DNA of 48,420 nucleotides from assembly GCF_000350485.1 (NCBI RefSeq), contig NZ_AORV01000008.1, forward strand, positions 1 to 48,420. Reading direction: 5' to 3'. Position 1 is the first letter of the stretch. Every line of letters begins with the position of its first letter. Source of the DNA: Ruminiclostridium cellobioparum subsp. termitidis CT1112 (GTDB taxonomy: Bacteria; Bacillota; Clostridia; Acetivibrionales; DSM-1351). Below, piece after piece: positions 23,809-31,765 of this stretch. The notes under the pieces were generated by a model that saw nothing but the letters and a program-made list of their open reading frames with translations, ran no database searches and was not told the DNA's origin. The position numbers and the translations under genes were made by a program.

Positions 23809-24024
23809 CTATTTAACTTGAAATTGCTCAGAATCTTCATCAAATACAAATCTTGATAAAGTCTCATAAATGTTCTTTATATCAAAAGCTTTCATGTAGC
23901 AAAAGAATTTCTGATCCTTTGTTATTTTCCATTTTCTCGCAGATAATTGTGTTACATTATATTTATCTCCATCTATATATAAATCAAATTGCCCTTTGTC
24001 AGTTTCATTATAGCCGTTTAACAT
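23809..24024 (-). CDS. Unknown small prophage protein
   Basis: 71 residues, GGAGAG nine bases before the ATG. Beta-rich acidic sequence (GQFDLYIDGDKYNVTQLSAR, then KFFCYMKAFDIKNIYETLSR). Not recognised. Confidence 0.55.
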   Translation of the reverse strand: MLNGYNETDKGQFDLYIDGDKYNVTQLSARKWKITKDQKFFCYMKAFDIKNIYETLSRFVFDEDSEQFQVK

Positions 24025-24061
24025 TTGAATTTTCTCTCCTGGATAAAAATAGTATTTTTAA

Positions 24062-24177
24062 CTAACTTATTTCATATTTATCATTAACAATTAGTCTATG
24101 CATGTTATAGTTGGAACTACCAAGGCTCCTTTTTTCTAACTGTTCTGTAAGTTCTTTTTTCTGTACTTTAAAGCCAT
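24062..24177 (-). CDS. 38-aa gene read across a -1 slippery site
   Basis: The ATG at 24177 has AAAGGAG eight bases upstream, but the zero frame ends after 13 codons. At A AAA AAG (24154-24160) a -1 slip joins a second frame and gives MALKYRKKELTEQLEKRSLG plus 18 residues to a TAG at 24062. The joined product is a well-formed basic helical peptide. Either the site is a programmed frameshift, or one base is missing or extra in the A run and the gene is broken. Confidence 0.45.
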
Positions 24178-24356
24178 ATTTAATTCTCCTTTTAGCTGTT
24201 ATTCTAAATTTATATTTATTGATGCATTAATTTAAATTCTATTAATATTCATGATTTCATCCTCATGTATTATCTGTTAATAAACCCAGGACATTCTTCA
24301 TGCCAACTAGATTCAGATCAATACATTTCAATCTAACCTCCTTTTTATTACCTTAT
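24178..24356. other. Short non-coding gap
   Basis: Only a tiny six-codon frame with a GAGGATG site (MNINRI, near 24235-24255) is visible. No terminator or promoter stands out. Confidence 0.3.
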
Positions 24357-24554
24357 TTATTTTTCACTCCATTTACTCTCATTGATTAGAATTTGCTTGA
24401 GTTGCTTAAACAGGTGAGGATTGCCTCTCTTTGATATCACATTATTATTTACAGATGTAATTCCTGTGATACCTTCTTGCTTACCAAAGGAGATTTTAAT
24501 TGACCTACTGTTTTCTTGCCAAAAGGATATTTCCATATGATGTGTTATTGGCAT
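24357..24554 (-). CDS. Unknown small prophage protein (shared-promoter set)
   Basis: 65 residues from the ATG at 24554, six bases after GGAGG. Sequence MPITHHMEISFWQENSRSIK, then KISFGKQEGITGITSVNNNV, is beta-rich and slightly basic. It is transcribed from TTGCAA-17-TACAAT, one of three near-identical promoters in the accessory zone. Function unknown. Confidence 0.55.
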   Translation of the reverse strand: MPITHHMEISFWQENSRSIKISFGKQEGITGITSVNNNVISKRGNPHLFKQLKQILINESKWSEK

Positions 24555-24587
24555 AATCAACCTCCAAAATTAGCATTTTTTTACTTA

Positions 24588-24616
24588 ATTGTATCGCTAT
24601 AGAGGGTAACTTGCAA
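24588..24616 (-). promoter_or_regulatory. Shared-type promoter A
   Basis: TTGCAA (24616-24611), 17 bases, TACAAT (24593-24588). The spacer end AGCGA, the -10 box and the leader (AATGCTAAT, then GGAGG) are nearly the same as at the 27598 gene. Confidence 0.75.
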
Positions 24617-24835
24617 GAAAAATGTCAGTAACAGAGAATCCATAACTGGTTTTTCGATGTTTGCAAGGGTTTGAATTATGTCCATTTTAAGGTGTTGGTA
24701 TTATTGCACCTCAAAAAATGAGTCCGTCTGAAGGACTGAGTTTTGCAATCGCCAAATACGATTAGTTTTCTCCAGGTTATTTAAAAAGATTACACGAGAG
24801 TATAAATATTCCTTTTTGTGGAGGCAATCTTTTGC
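24617..24835. other. Gap with weak terminator for the 464-aa gene
   Basis: On the minus strand AGTCC...GGACT (about 24720-24738) precedes CATTTTTTG, a modest terminator after the 24836 gene. Nothing else is supported. Confidence 0.4.
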
Positions 24836-26224
24836 TTAATCTCTATTTAATGATGGTATCCTACTAATGTTACCAATATCATATTTAGATTTTTCCTCTT
24901 TAGATTTCCAACTTACTTTATTTAACATTTCCTCAAGAGATTGTTTAGCTTGTTTATCATTCATAAAAATTAAAGGGGTCTGTCCTTCACAAAAAATTTT
25001 AAGAACTCCTGTAGAATACATTGATTTACGTTTATCATTAAACTCAATACTGTTATTTACATAATCATGTTTAATATAATAACCACTTCTTCGTAAAATA
25101 AAATCAACTTTGTTAAATAGGCTTTTTATATTACTATCTATAAAAACAATAGAAAGTTTTTTGGACAGTATTGAAAAATCTATTGAATAAGAAGAATTAA
25201 TAAAAACCTCTCCGAAATTTAGCATGAAATCTTTGATATCACATCTTAGTATATACTCAATCCTATCATCTTGGTTTTTATAAGAAAAAAATATATTGCT
25301 ATCTCTGAATTCTATAAATTTAATTTGTAATTTATCAACTGCTTCCTTTAATACCACTAATCTGTTTTTTATAAAATTTTCTTCATATATGTACTTTATA
25401 GTATTCTCATTAATAAGACCATTATTTTTCATTATTGCTACTAAAACACGTAGCTTATTATTATCTATAAGCCAGTTTCTTACTTTCGAGTCACAAGCAA
25501 AGTTACTATTTATATGAGTTTCTACAAACAGTTTAGATTTTTGCTCATATTCATCATACTTCATAATTATATTGTTTAGATGTTCTAATTCTGAATCTTT
25601 ACTTTTACCTTCGATATATGAGTCATATAAAGTAAAACCCTCCTTAATTGCCAACTTTAAGCCTTCATTAATGTCAAAAGGTAAAATCAGAGGAATTTCT
25701 TCATAATCTATCTTCCATTGACTTAACCTATTTTCTATACCAGGAAACAAGCTATTAATTTTATTTATTCTTTCAATCCTTTTAAATTTCTTTATTCTAT
25801 CATTCTTTATTTGGGATAATTGTCTATGATTAAATCCCAAACTCGGAAATTTATATATACATTCAGAGCCGACATTAAGTTCTTTTTTATTATTTTTATT
25901 AACAATATAATATACTAATTTATTTTTAGTATTGCATAAGGAACAAGTTGGCCATTCATCTTTACTACTAGGCATCTCATTCATACGATTACTCGCATAC
26001 CATTCATTTGATGCTAATTTAACTAACTCATTAAAGGTATATTCAAAAAATGTTTGTGTTTGTTTATTAAAATCCTCAGTGTCCTCAAAATCTGATTTAT
26101 AAATTTTATCATACTTTGTTAAAATTTGTTCAACAACAGGGTATTGTTTAACTACTTCAGAGTTTAAGACAATTTGTCTATCTTCCAAAGAAACTAGATT
26201 ATGGATTTTCCTTCTGTTGACCAT
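24836..26224 (-). CDS. Large zinc-finger accessory protein under an SOS-like box
   Basis: 462 residues from the ATG at 26224, seven bases after AGAGG. Near residue 95 lies CSLCNTKNKLVYYIVNKNNK, followed by LNVGSECIYKF. This C-x2-C...VGs-C pattern recurs in phage and mobile-element proteins and probably binds zinc. The rest is mostly helical with no enzyme motif recognised. It stands alone with its own promoter, whose -35 box overlaps a LexA-type palindrome at 26429-26442. That suggests induction on DNA damage. Function unknown. Confidence 0.65.
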   Translation of the reverse strand: MVNRRKIHNLVSLEDRQIVLNSEVVKQYPVVEQILTKYDKIYKSDFEDTEDFNKQTQTFFEYTFNELVKLASNEWYASNRMNEMPSSKDEWPTCSLCNTKNKLVYYIVNKNNKKELNVGSECIYKFPSLGFNHRQLSQIKNDRIKKFKRIERINKINSLFPGIENRLSQWKIDYEEIPLILPFDINEGLKLAIKEGFTLYDSYIEGKSKDSELEHLNNIIMKYDEYEQKSKLFVETHINSNFACDSKVRNWLIDNNKLRVLVAIMKNNGLINENTIKYIYEENFIKNRLVVLKEAVDKLQIKFIEFRDSNIFFSYKNQDDRIEYILRCDIKDFMLNFGEVFINSSYSIDFSILSKKLSIVFIDSNIKSLFNKVDFILRRSGYYIKHDYVNNSIEFNDKRKSMYSTGVLKIFCEGQTPLIFMNDKQAKQSLEEMLNKVSWKSKEEKSKYDIGNISRIPSLNRD

Positions 26225-26402
26225 CGGCACACCTCTTTCTATAAAATAGGTAACTAAGTTATATTAGTTTGATGCTATGCAAATATTAAATAGAAATTTG
26301 GAATGAAAATTAGATATACTAATCTGTGTATAAAGACATTAAATGCTATGAATAAAGTATTTTTTCTATATCTAGTATTGCAAAACAATCTCGCTACTAT
26401 AT

Positions 26403-26442
26403 ATTGTAACATACTTATGATATTAATTCAAACATATGTTTG
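26403..26442 (-). promoter_or_regulatory. Promoter with LexA/SOS-like box
   Basis: TTGAAT (26431-26426), 17 bases, TACAAT (26408-26403). The palindrome CAAACATATGTTTG (26429-26442) overlaps the -35 box and matches the Gram-positive LexA consensus CGAACRNRYGTTYG at 13 of 14 positions. A leader of about 170 bases follows before the ATG at 26224. Confidence 0.7.
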
Positions 26443-26457
26443 TAAGATTTAGTAACA

Positions 26458-26492
26458 AAAAAACCCTGTCGGTATTATCGGCAAGGCTCTTG
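26458..26492 (-). terminator. Terminator of the secreted-protein gene
   Basis: On the minus strand CCTTGCCG pairs with CGACAGGG (one mismatch, one wobble) and is followed by TTTTTTTG. Confidence 0.75.
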
Positions 26493-26511
26493 GATGTGCT
26501 TTGGTTATAAC

Positions 26512-26940
26512 TTATGCTTTTTTTACAATAAACGTAAACTTCCAAATAGCTTTGTTTCCTGAGTATCTACCTCTATTTTCCGCTACAGTTACCTGGGATG
26601 TATATGTAGTATCTTTTTTAACCTTTAATTTACTAATTGGGATAGATAGAGTTTTGGAACCAATATCAGGAATGCTATCCTCTTCTTCAACAGAAGATAC
26701 TATAGTAATTTTACCTGTTGGAGTTGTAGATATGGAGATTGAATCCCCTTCAGCTAATTCTTTTTTATTAACTGTGCATCCAAATGACCATTCATTGCCA
26801 ACGTGGTTATTTTCGACACATTCAATTGAATCCAACTTAACAGTCACTTTCACCTTAGAAGTGGCTGCTGCTGTAGTAAACAAGTTACATGAGATTATAA
26901 TGCATAGCATTAAGAAAAAACTTATGAATCGTTTGTTCAT
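26512..26940 (-). CDS. Secreted prophage protein
   Basis: 142 residues from the ATG at 26940, with GGAG nine bases upstream. A clear signal peptide (MNKRFISFFLMLCIIISCNL, then FTTAAATS with an A-x-A cleavage site near residue 26) precedes an about 115-residue beta-rich domain (SKVKVTVKLDSIECVENNHV; NEWSFGCTVNKKELAEGDSI; ENRGRYSGNKAIWKFTF). It is exported by the lysogen, from a promoter of the shared set. It may be a conversion factor acting at the cell surface; no family is recognised. Confidence 0.7.
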   Translation of the reverse strand: MNKRFISFFLMLCIIISCNLFTTAAATSKVKVTVKLDSIECVENNHVGNEWSFGCTVNKKELAEGDSISISTTPTGKITIVSSVEEEDSIPDIGSKTLSIPISKLKVKKDTTYTSQVTVAENRGRYSGNKAIWKFTFIVKKA

Positions 26941-26976
26941 CTTAATCATCTCCAATATATGTAATGTTTTACCTAT

Positions 26977-27005
26977 ATTGTATCCTCATAACAATTTATA
27001 TGCAA
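26977..27005 (-). promoter_or_regulatory. Shared-type promoter B
   Basis: TTGCAT (27005-27000), 17 bases, TACAAT (26982-26977), followed by ATAGG and an A-rich leader like the promoters at 24588 and 27628. Confidence 0.75.
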
Positions 27006-27022
27006 TAAAATGACAATATTTT

Positions 27023-27058
27023 TTAATCAAAAAAACGCCTCCATTTTGGGGAAGGCGT
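27023..27058 (-). terminator. Intrinsic terminator after the 27067 gene
   Basis: On the minus strand AACGCCTTCC...GGAGGCGTT forms the stem and TTTTTTTG follows. The AACGCC/GGCGTT arms equal those of the 23058 terminator. Confidence 0.85.
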
Positions 27059-27066
27059 TGACAATC

Positions 27067-27348
27067 TTAATCATCTGGATGATACTTTTCAATATATTCC
27101 TTACACTTTTTATGAAGTTCGGGAATTAAATCAGTAGTATTAATGCTTTTTATATACTCTTTAGCCAGTTCTATATTTGATTCATATTCTATCATTTCTT
27201 CATTTGTTGGTATCCATATTCCCAATGCTCCTTCTAATGTATCAACTAATGCAATTATTTCGTCTTTAGTAAATAGGGAATCATCATATTCTATATTAAT
27301 CTCTTTCAATTTCTGCAAGGCACTATGTACATCTTTATAATCAATCAT
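27067..27348 (-). CDS. Unknown accessory protein, second of a coupled pair
   Basis: 93 residues, GAGGG six bases before the ATG, overlapping the upstream gene by eight bases. Helical and acidic (ALQKLKEINIEYDDSLFTKD, then LIPELHKKCKEYIEKYHPDD). The size and pairing recall immunity or antitoxin-like partners, but no family is recognised. Confidence 0.6.
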   Translation of the reverse strand: MIDYKDVHSALQKLKEINIEYDDSLFTKDEIIALVDTLEGALGIWIPTNEEMIEYESNIELAKEYIKSINTTDLIPELHKKCKEYIEKYHPDD

Positions 27349-27598
27349 TTATTTCCCTCTTCTCTGCCCACTCCAACAAACTCTTAAAACAATCTTCTAG
27401 TGCTTCTTCTTTGCATGAATACTTTTTAATACAAAAGATTTTAGTTACCTCTTTTCCACCTTCGTAAATTGTATAACTGCAACCATAATCATTATTATTG
27501 TATGAATACGTCAAACTAATATCTGTTGAGTAATTTGGTGGGAAAACATAATGGTATTCCGTTGTTGTTGATAAATATGTATTCTCTGGTATATTCAT
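27341..27598 (-). CDS. Unknown accessory protein, first of a coupled pair
   Basis: 85 residues from the ATG at 27598, six bases after GGAGG. Tyrosine-rich beta sequence (YLSTTTEYHYVFPPNYSTDI, YNNNDYGCSYTIYEGGKEVT) and a short helical end (DCFKSLLEWAEKREIND). Co-transcribed with the 27067 gene from promoter C. Function unknown. Confidence 0.6.
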   Translation of the reverse strand: MNIPENTYLSTTTEYHYVFPPNYSTDISLTYSYNNNDYGCSYTIYEGGKEVTKIFCIKKYSCKEEALEDCFKSLLEWAEKREIND

Positions 27599-27627
27599 AT
27601 AAACCTCCATTAGCATTATTTCCCTAT

Positions 27628-27656
27628 ATTGTATCGCTGTGGAGCAGAATTTGCAA
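27628..27656 (-). promoter_or_regulatory. Shared-type promoter C
   Basis: TTGCAA (27656-27651), 17 bases ending AGCGA, TACAAT (27633-27628), leader with AATGCTAAT then GGAGG. Nearly identical in layout to promoter A. Confidence 0.75.
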
Positions 27657-27819
27657 GAATATGTAAGATTGTTGTTGTGGCTCTATTAAGCGACCTCGGA
27701 TTTTATGATAAGAATATTATTTCGTTCAGATTTTCCATTGTAAATTAATCAAATACAGCCGTTCTGACCGTCTATTACGAGATACAGGTATAAACGTATT
27801 TAGACGGTTTAAAGCTATT

Positions 27820-28134
27820 TTAGCGCTTAATTTTACGTTCTACAAAAAATTTGAATTCCCCATCATCAAAAAATAAATAAGTCTCTTTATTGCATATACG
27901 CACTTTATAGCGTATACCCGTCCCTCCGACCTTAAGGCTCGCTGCTTTTTTCATCTCAAGAATCTTATCTATTTCGTATTTGTGATCGGAATCAAAGTAT
28001 ACTACCAAAGGGATAAGCTTACCCTCATTTGTTATTAAGGATTGAACATCTACATACTGTTTTTGATAGTTTTTGTATGATTCTTTCTCAGCTTTCTGTT
28101 TTAGTATTTGTTTTTGCTCAAAACCAAAGGGCAT
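27820..28134 (-). CDS. Small SOS-box-controlled protein next to integrase
   Basis: 104 residues from the ATG at 28134, nine bases after GGAG. A basic, glutamine-rich N-terminal helix (FGFEQKQILKQKAEKESYKN) is followed by a beta domain (GKLIPLVVYFDSDHKYEIDK, GIRYKVRICNKETYLFFDDG). It resembles small phage proteins of unknown function. A LexA-type box sits between its -10 and its start, and it neighbours int, so it could take part in induction or excision. That is inference. Confidence 0.6.
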   Translation of the reverse strand: MPFGFEQKQILKQKAEKESYKNYQKQYVDVQSLITNEGKLIPLVVYFDSDHKYEIDKILEMKKAASLKVGGTGIRYKVRICNKETYLFFDDGEFKFFVERKIKR

Positions 28135-28158
28135 AATAATCAACTCCTATTCTAAAAA

Positions 28159-28212
28159 AGAACATATGTTCGATATACTTATTATTATAATATTAAGGCC
28201 ATGTTATGTAAA
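28159..28212 (-). promoter_or_regulatory. Promoter with downstream LexA/SOS-like box
   Basis: TTTACA (28212-28207), 17 bases, TATAAT (28189-28184). CGAACATATGTTCT (minus strand, 28172-28159) lies just beyond the -10 box and matches CGAACRNRYGTTYG at 13 of 14 positions. Repressor bound there would block transcription. Confidence 0.7.
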
Positions 28213-28225
28213 TGCCAAAATTATA

Positions 28226-28252
28226 TAAAAAAATAAACCTTGCTCTATAGGC
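28226..28252 (-). terminator. Terminator of the integrase gene
   Basis: On the minus strand CCTTGC...GCAAGG with a seven-base loop is followed by TTTATTTTTTT. Confidence 0.85.
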
Positions 28253-28287
28253 AAGGCTCTTAATGGAATACGGATTGTTTTGTTGGA

Positions 28288-29232
28288 TTATTTTTTTATT
28301 TGTCCTACTCTATTTTTGTTTTTAATTAACCTATTTAATGGGCTAGCTGTTTTATGCATCTCCTGAAGATCATTACCAGATAGATTTACATATTTTTTGC
28401 TCATGTTCATATCTGTATGTCCAAGTGATGCTTGAAGTCCGAAGGCGTTTCCACCACTCCTGAGATATAATAATGCAAAAGAATGCCTTAGATCATATGG
28501 ACATACTTTAAATCCAAGCTGCTTACTATATAATTCCAGTCTATCTCCCCACGAACTTGTTCCAAGCTTTGTACCCTCGTTACTACAAAATACAGGTGCT
28601 GTACTTTTCCAACTTGGGTGTCGAACTTGAATTAAATAATCTATAGCATCTGCCGTAGATTTTAACATTGGAAGTGTCCTTGCGGTTCTGGTTTTAGCGA
28701 TCTCAGCAGGAATAGTTACTATTAATCGTTTCAGGTCAAAATTGTCAATTATTAAAGATAATACTTCCTTTGGTCTTAGTCCAGTATCAAGTGTAAAAAT
28801 AATTAAAGCTTTGTCTCTTACTCCTGTAAAAGTATTATGGTCTGGTAGCTTTAAAAGCCTTTCTAAGATATCTTCAGGTACATCTACTATTCTTTCCTGT
28901 GCTTTACGTTTTTTAAAACCTTCAAGTGGATTTTCGCTTATATAACCTTGATTTAAACACCATTCAAAAAAGGCTTTAAGATATGCTCTTCTAATGTTAT
29001 ATGTGGCTGGCTTAATATTGTCAGACATATACTGCATTACCGAGACTTTTAATGCTCCGTTAGTCCATGAATTTGGGAATCTGTTAAAGAAATAATAGAT
29101 ATGTCTTTCATAATCATCAAGAGTTATTCTACTCCTACCTTCTGCTTTCTTAAGGAGCAAAAATTCATTTAGTGCATCTTCCCATGACCTACTCTTCATT
29201 GACTGATTGATTTTTGTTACTCGTTTGCCCAT
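28288..29232 (-). CDS. int: Tyrosine site-specific integrase
   Basis: 314 residues. The N-terminal SAM-like DNA-binding domain covers about residues 15-105 (ITLDDYERHIYYFFNRFPNS). The catalytic domain has R153 (TGLRPKEVL), K180 in AEIAKTRTART, R239 in PYDLRHSFA, H262 in SLGHTDMNMS and nucleophile Y271 (KKYVNL). The first residue of the usual HxLRH box is Tyr instead of His, a change tolerated in some members. It integrates and, with an excisionase not seen here, excises the prophage at the adjacent tRNA-Leu. Confidence 0.95.
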   Translation of the reverse strand: MGKRVTKINQSMKSRSWEDALNEFLLLKKAEGRSRITLDDYERHIYYFFNRFPNSWTNGALKVSVMQYMSDNIKPATYNIRRAYLKAFFEWCLNQGYISENPLEGFKKRKAQERIVDVPEDILERLLKLPDHNTFTGVRDKALIIFTLDTGLRPKEVLSLIIDNFDLKRLIVTIPAEIAKTRTARTLPMLKSTADAIDYLIQVRHPSWKSTAPVFCSNEGTKLGTSSWGDRLELYSKQLGFKVCPYDLRHSFALLYLRSGGNAFGLQASLGHTDMNMSKKYVNLSGNDLQEMHKTASPLNRLIKNKNRVGQIKK

Positions 29233-29280
29233 AATTATCTTTCCCCTTCTCTTTTGAGATAGGTGAAAGCTTTATTTGAG

Positions 29281-29308
29281 TCCAGTGTGTTAAATTTCAC
29301 CCACTGGA
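29281..29308. repeat. Inverted repeat between int and tRNA (candidate att arm)
   Basis: TCCAGTG (29281-29287) and CACTGGA (29302-29308) face each other 14 bases apart and lie 50-80 bases upstream of the integrase start. CCCACTGGA also occurs in the tRNA anticodon arm. Could be integrase-binding sites in attR or a weak terminator (TTTTT follows on plus). Confidence 0.4.
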
Positions 29309-29314
29309 TTTTTG

Positions 29315-29362
29315 CAAAAAAATAAAGGATTTCATGAAGTCCGAAAACCTCTGAAACCCTTT
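29315..29362 (-). terminator. Terminator downstream of tRNA-Leu
   Basis: AAAGGGTTTCA and TGAAATCCTTT pair on the minus strand (one wobble) and ATTTTTTT follows. It ends tRNA transcription just inside the prophage. Confidence 0.75.
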
Positions 29363-29378
29363 ATTCTGCTTCTTTTTC

Positions 29379-29461
<83 letters not shown>

Positions 29462-29549
29462 ACGAGCATTTCCTATTATAAATACAAACACCGGGTTTGT
29501 CAACTACAATTTGCCGTTAAAATCATATGCTGCCATAGCAGTTTTATTC

Positions 29550-30623
29550 TCAGGACTGCTTGATCAGCTCGGTATTATTAATAATAGTGTATCCAACTTT
29601 TTCTGCAAGGTTGATTTCTTCAAAGAGCTCTTTCTTGCTGCCATCGGAATTAAATACAATCCTGACAACAGGCCTTGTAGGAAAATTCTTATTTATACCT
29701 ATTACCACTCCCTTTTCCCCGTTGTTTAAAACAACGCCCGAACCCACAGGAAATGGTGGTATTATCTCAATAAAGCAATTTAAAACCCTGGTGTCCAGTG
29801 TGGGTGCCGCTATTACAGTCATGTATTCCAAGGCCTGATTTGCACTTATTTTGTCTCTGTATATCCTGTTTGATGTAAGTGCGTCAAAAATATCCGTAAT
29901 GGCCACTATTTTCGAAAATAAATGAATCTGATCACCTTTCAGGCCATTGGGATAACCTTTTCCGTCTATTCTCTCATGATGCTCAAGGGCTACCCTTGCC
30001 GAAGCTTCACTGATAAGGGGCAATTTCCTTAATATATTGTAACCGTATATGGAATGCTCTTTTACAATTTCATATTCATTAGTGGATAAAGCCGCTTTCT
30101 TTAACAATATTTCAGCAGGTATCATTAATTTACCTATATCGTGCAAAAGCGCCCCTACCCCCAGCTCCCTGAGATGAGCCGTGTTGAGATTAAGTTTTAT
30201 TCCGGTAATTACAGAGAGGATACATACATTTACACAGTGGAAATATGTGTATGAATCGCGGGTTTTTATATCCATCAGATTTATAATGACATCATCCGAG
30301 CTTAATATTTCTTCGAGTATTTTATTGACTATTTCTATTGCTTCAGCTGAATTTAACAACTGCATGGATGTGTAGTTTTCCATTGATTCTTTGATAAACC
30401 GTATTGCTTCCCGCCTTGTTTCTTCCTTGACAACATCAGGTATAACCACACCGCCGGATATATCGTCATCAATATATACTTCGGTGATTCCCAGGTCTTT
30501 AAGACGCTCGATGTATGAATTGGTCAAAAGAGCGCCAGCCTCCAACAGAATTAAATTATCATTGAATATTGCCTTGCCAAGAATCATGCCGGGTTCACAA
30601 TTGGATATCCTTATCTGTCTCAT
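29550..30623 (-). CDS. HD-GYP domain protein (cyclic-di-GMP phosphodiesterase)
   Basis: 357 residues, GAGG before the ATG. The N-terminal about 55 residues (MRQIRISNCEPGMILGKAIF) form the small beta domain usual before HD-GYP. The catalytic HD (HDIGK, residues 161-165) and the GYP motif region HHERIDGKGYP (215-225) are intact, as are the later FDALTSNRIYR residues. The family hydrolyses cyclic di-GMP and so influences motility and surface behaviour. First chromosomal gene beyond the tRNA; not part of the prophage. Confidence 0.92.
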   Translation of the reverse strand: MRQIRISNCEPGMILGKAIFNDNLILLEAGALLTNSYIERLKDLGITEVYIDDDISGGVVIPDVVKEETRREAIRFIKESMENYTSMQLLNSAEAIEIVNKILEEILSSDDVIINLMDIKTRDSYTYFHCVNVCILSVITGIKLNLNTAHLRELGVGALLHDIGKLMIPAEILLKKAALSTNEYEIVKEHSIYGYNILRKLPLISEASARVALEHHERIDGKGYPNGLKGDQIHLFSKIVAITDIFDALTSNRIYRDKISANQALEYMTVIAAPTLDTRVLNCFIEIIPPFPVGSGVVLNNGEKGVVIGINKNFPTRPVVRIVFNSDGSKKELFEEINLAEKVGYTIINNTELIKQS

Positions 30624-30866
30624 TTCTTCCTCTTTTGTCTAGTTGTGACTTAAGTTGCTCATTAAAAATAAAACATTAATAATTTTTACACCCAGGAATT
30701 GAAAATTTATGCAGTTTAATAACATAATTATACTTACTGTTCCAAAAAGTAGCAATACATTTTTACTTAATGCTGCAAATGGTACCCGATGTTTTACAAA
30801 ACATGATTTTTTCTATATACTTATTAGACACAGGATAGGTTTATATAACAGGAGTAACCGATAAAC

Positions 30867-31673
30867 ATGATCTATTTTATTATTGCAATATTATTAATTC
30901 TTATATACATGAAAATTGAGACGACCTTTTTATCCAAAAGCGTCATAAACTTCAGCACAAGCCCTAAGGGCCTGAAAATAGCACATTTGTCCGATATACA
31001 TATAAATAAGTTCTATGTATCGGCATATAAACTGCTGTCAGCTTTAAACGATGCCCAACCGGACATCATTGTTTTGAGCGGCGATTACATTGAAACCCCA
31101 AAAAATATTACAAAATTTATTAACTTTTTGAAGCTGCTGACTAAGAATCACAAGGTCTATCTGACCTTGGGCAATCATGATCATAAAGCCCTGAAGCAGG
31201 ACGCCGGAAACATATCTGCCTTTATAAAGGCGATAGAAGCTGCAGGTGCAAAAGTGCTGTTAAATTCCAATGTTAAAATAAATAAGAATGGTCAGTCATA
31301 CAATTTGATTGGGATTGATGATTTAAAGCAAGGCAAGCCTGACCTCCAAAAGGCCTTCAAAGGCATTGAAGACTCCTTTTCCGGCGGGTGTATAAATATT
31401 GTCGTATCTCATAACCCCGACATGGTTTTTCAGCTGCCTGAGAATAAGGTGGATTATTTCTTCTGCGGGCATTTTCACGGCGGTCAGATATGGATGCCCT
31501 TCCACCTGGAATTCAGACTGATGAGAAGTGAAAAACTGTGTAAAATGAAATGCTACAGAGGACTTCATAAAGTTAATGGCATTAACCTCTACATTAACAG
31601 GGGCCTTGGGAACGTCATATTTCCCTTCAGGTTCTTTTCCCCGCCTGAAATGGCAATCGTACAACTTCCGTGA
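30867..31673 (+). CDS. YkuE-type metallophosphoesterase, membrane anchored
   Basis: 268 residues with an N-terminal membrane helix (IYFIIAILLILIYMKI). Metal-binding motifs are complete: HLSDIH, LSGDYIE, LGNHDH, VVSHNPD and GHFHGGQ. The family includes phosphodiesterases and UDP-DiacylGlcN-type hydrolases; the substrate is not predictable here. Sole plus-strand gene among its neighbours, divergent from the HD-GYP gene. Confidence 0.9.
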   Translation: MIYFIIAILLILIYMKIETTFLSKSVINFSTSPKGLKIAHLSDIHINKFYVSAYKLLSALNDAQPDIIVLSGDYIETPKNITKFINFLKLLTKNHKVYLTLGNHDHKALKQDAGNISAFIKAIEAAGAKVLLNSNVKINKNGQSYNLIGIDDLKQGKPDLQKAFKGIEDSFSGGCINIVVSHNPDMVFQLPENKVDYFFCGHFHGGQIWMPFHLEFRLMRSEKLCKMKCYRGLHKVNGINLYINRGLGNVIFPFRFFSPPEMAIVQLP

Positions 31674-31706
31674 GACAGAATAAATAACTATATAAAAGCC
31701 AGGTTT

Positions 31707-31749
31707 GAAAAAGCCTCCGGAAGTACTTGCTTATTTGCTCCGGAGGCTT
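31707..31749 (-). terminator. Strong terminator after the phosphoglucomutase gene
   Basis: An 11-bp perfect stem AAGCCTCCGGA/TCCGGAGGCTT (31711-31721 and 31739-31749) has TTTTT on the minus-strand side. It sits between convergent genes and may serve both. Confidence 0.88.
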
Positions 31750-31765
31750 GATTATTCAATTACAG

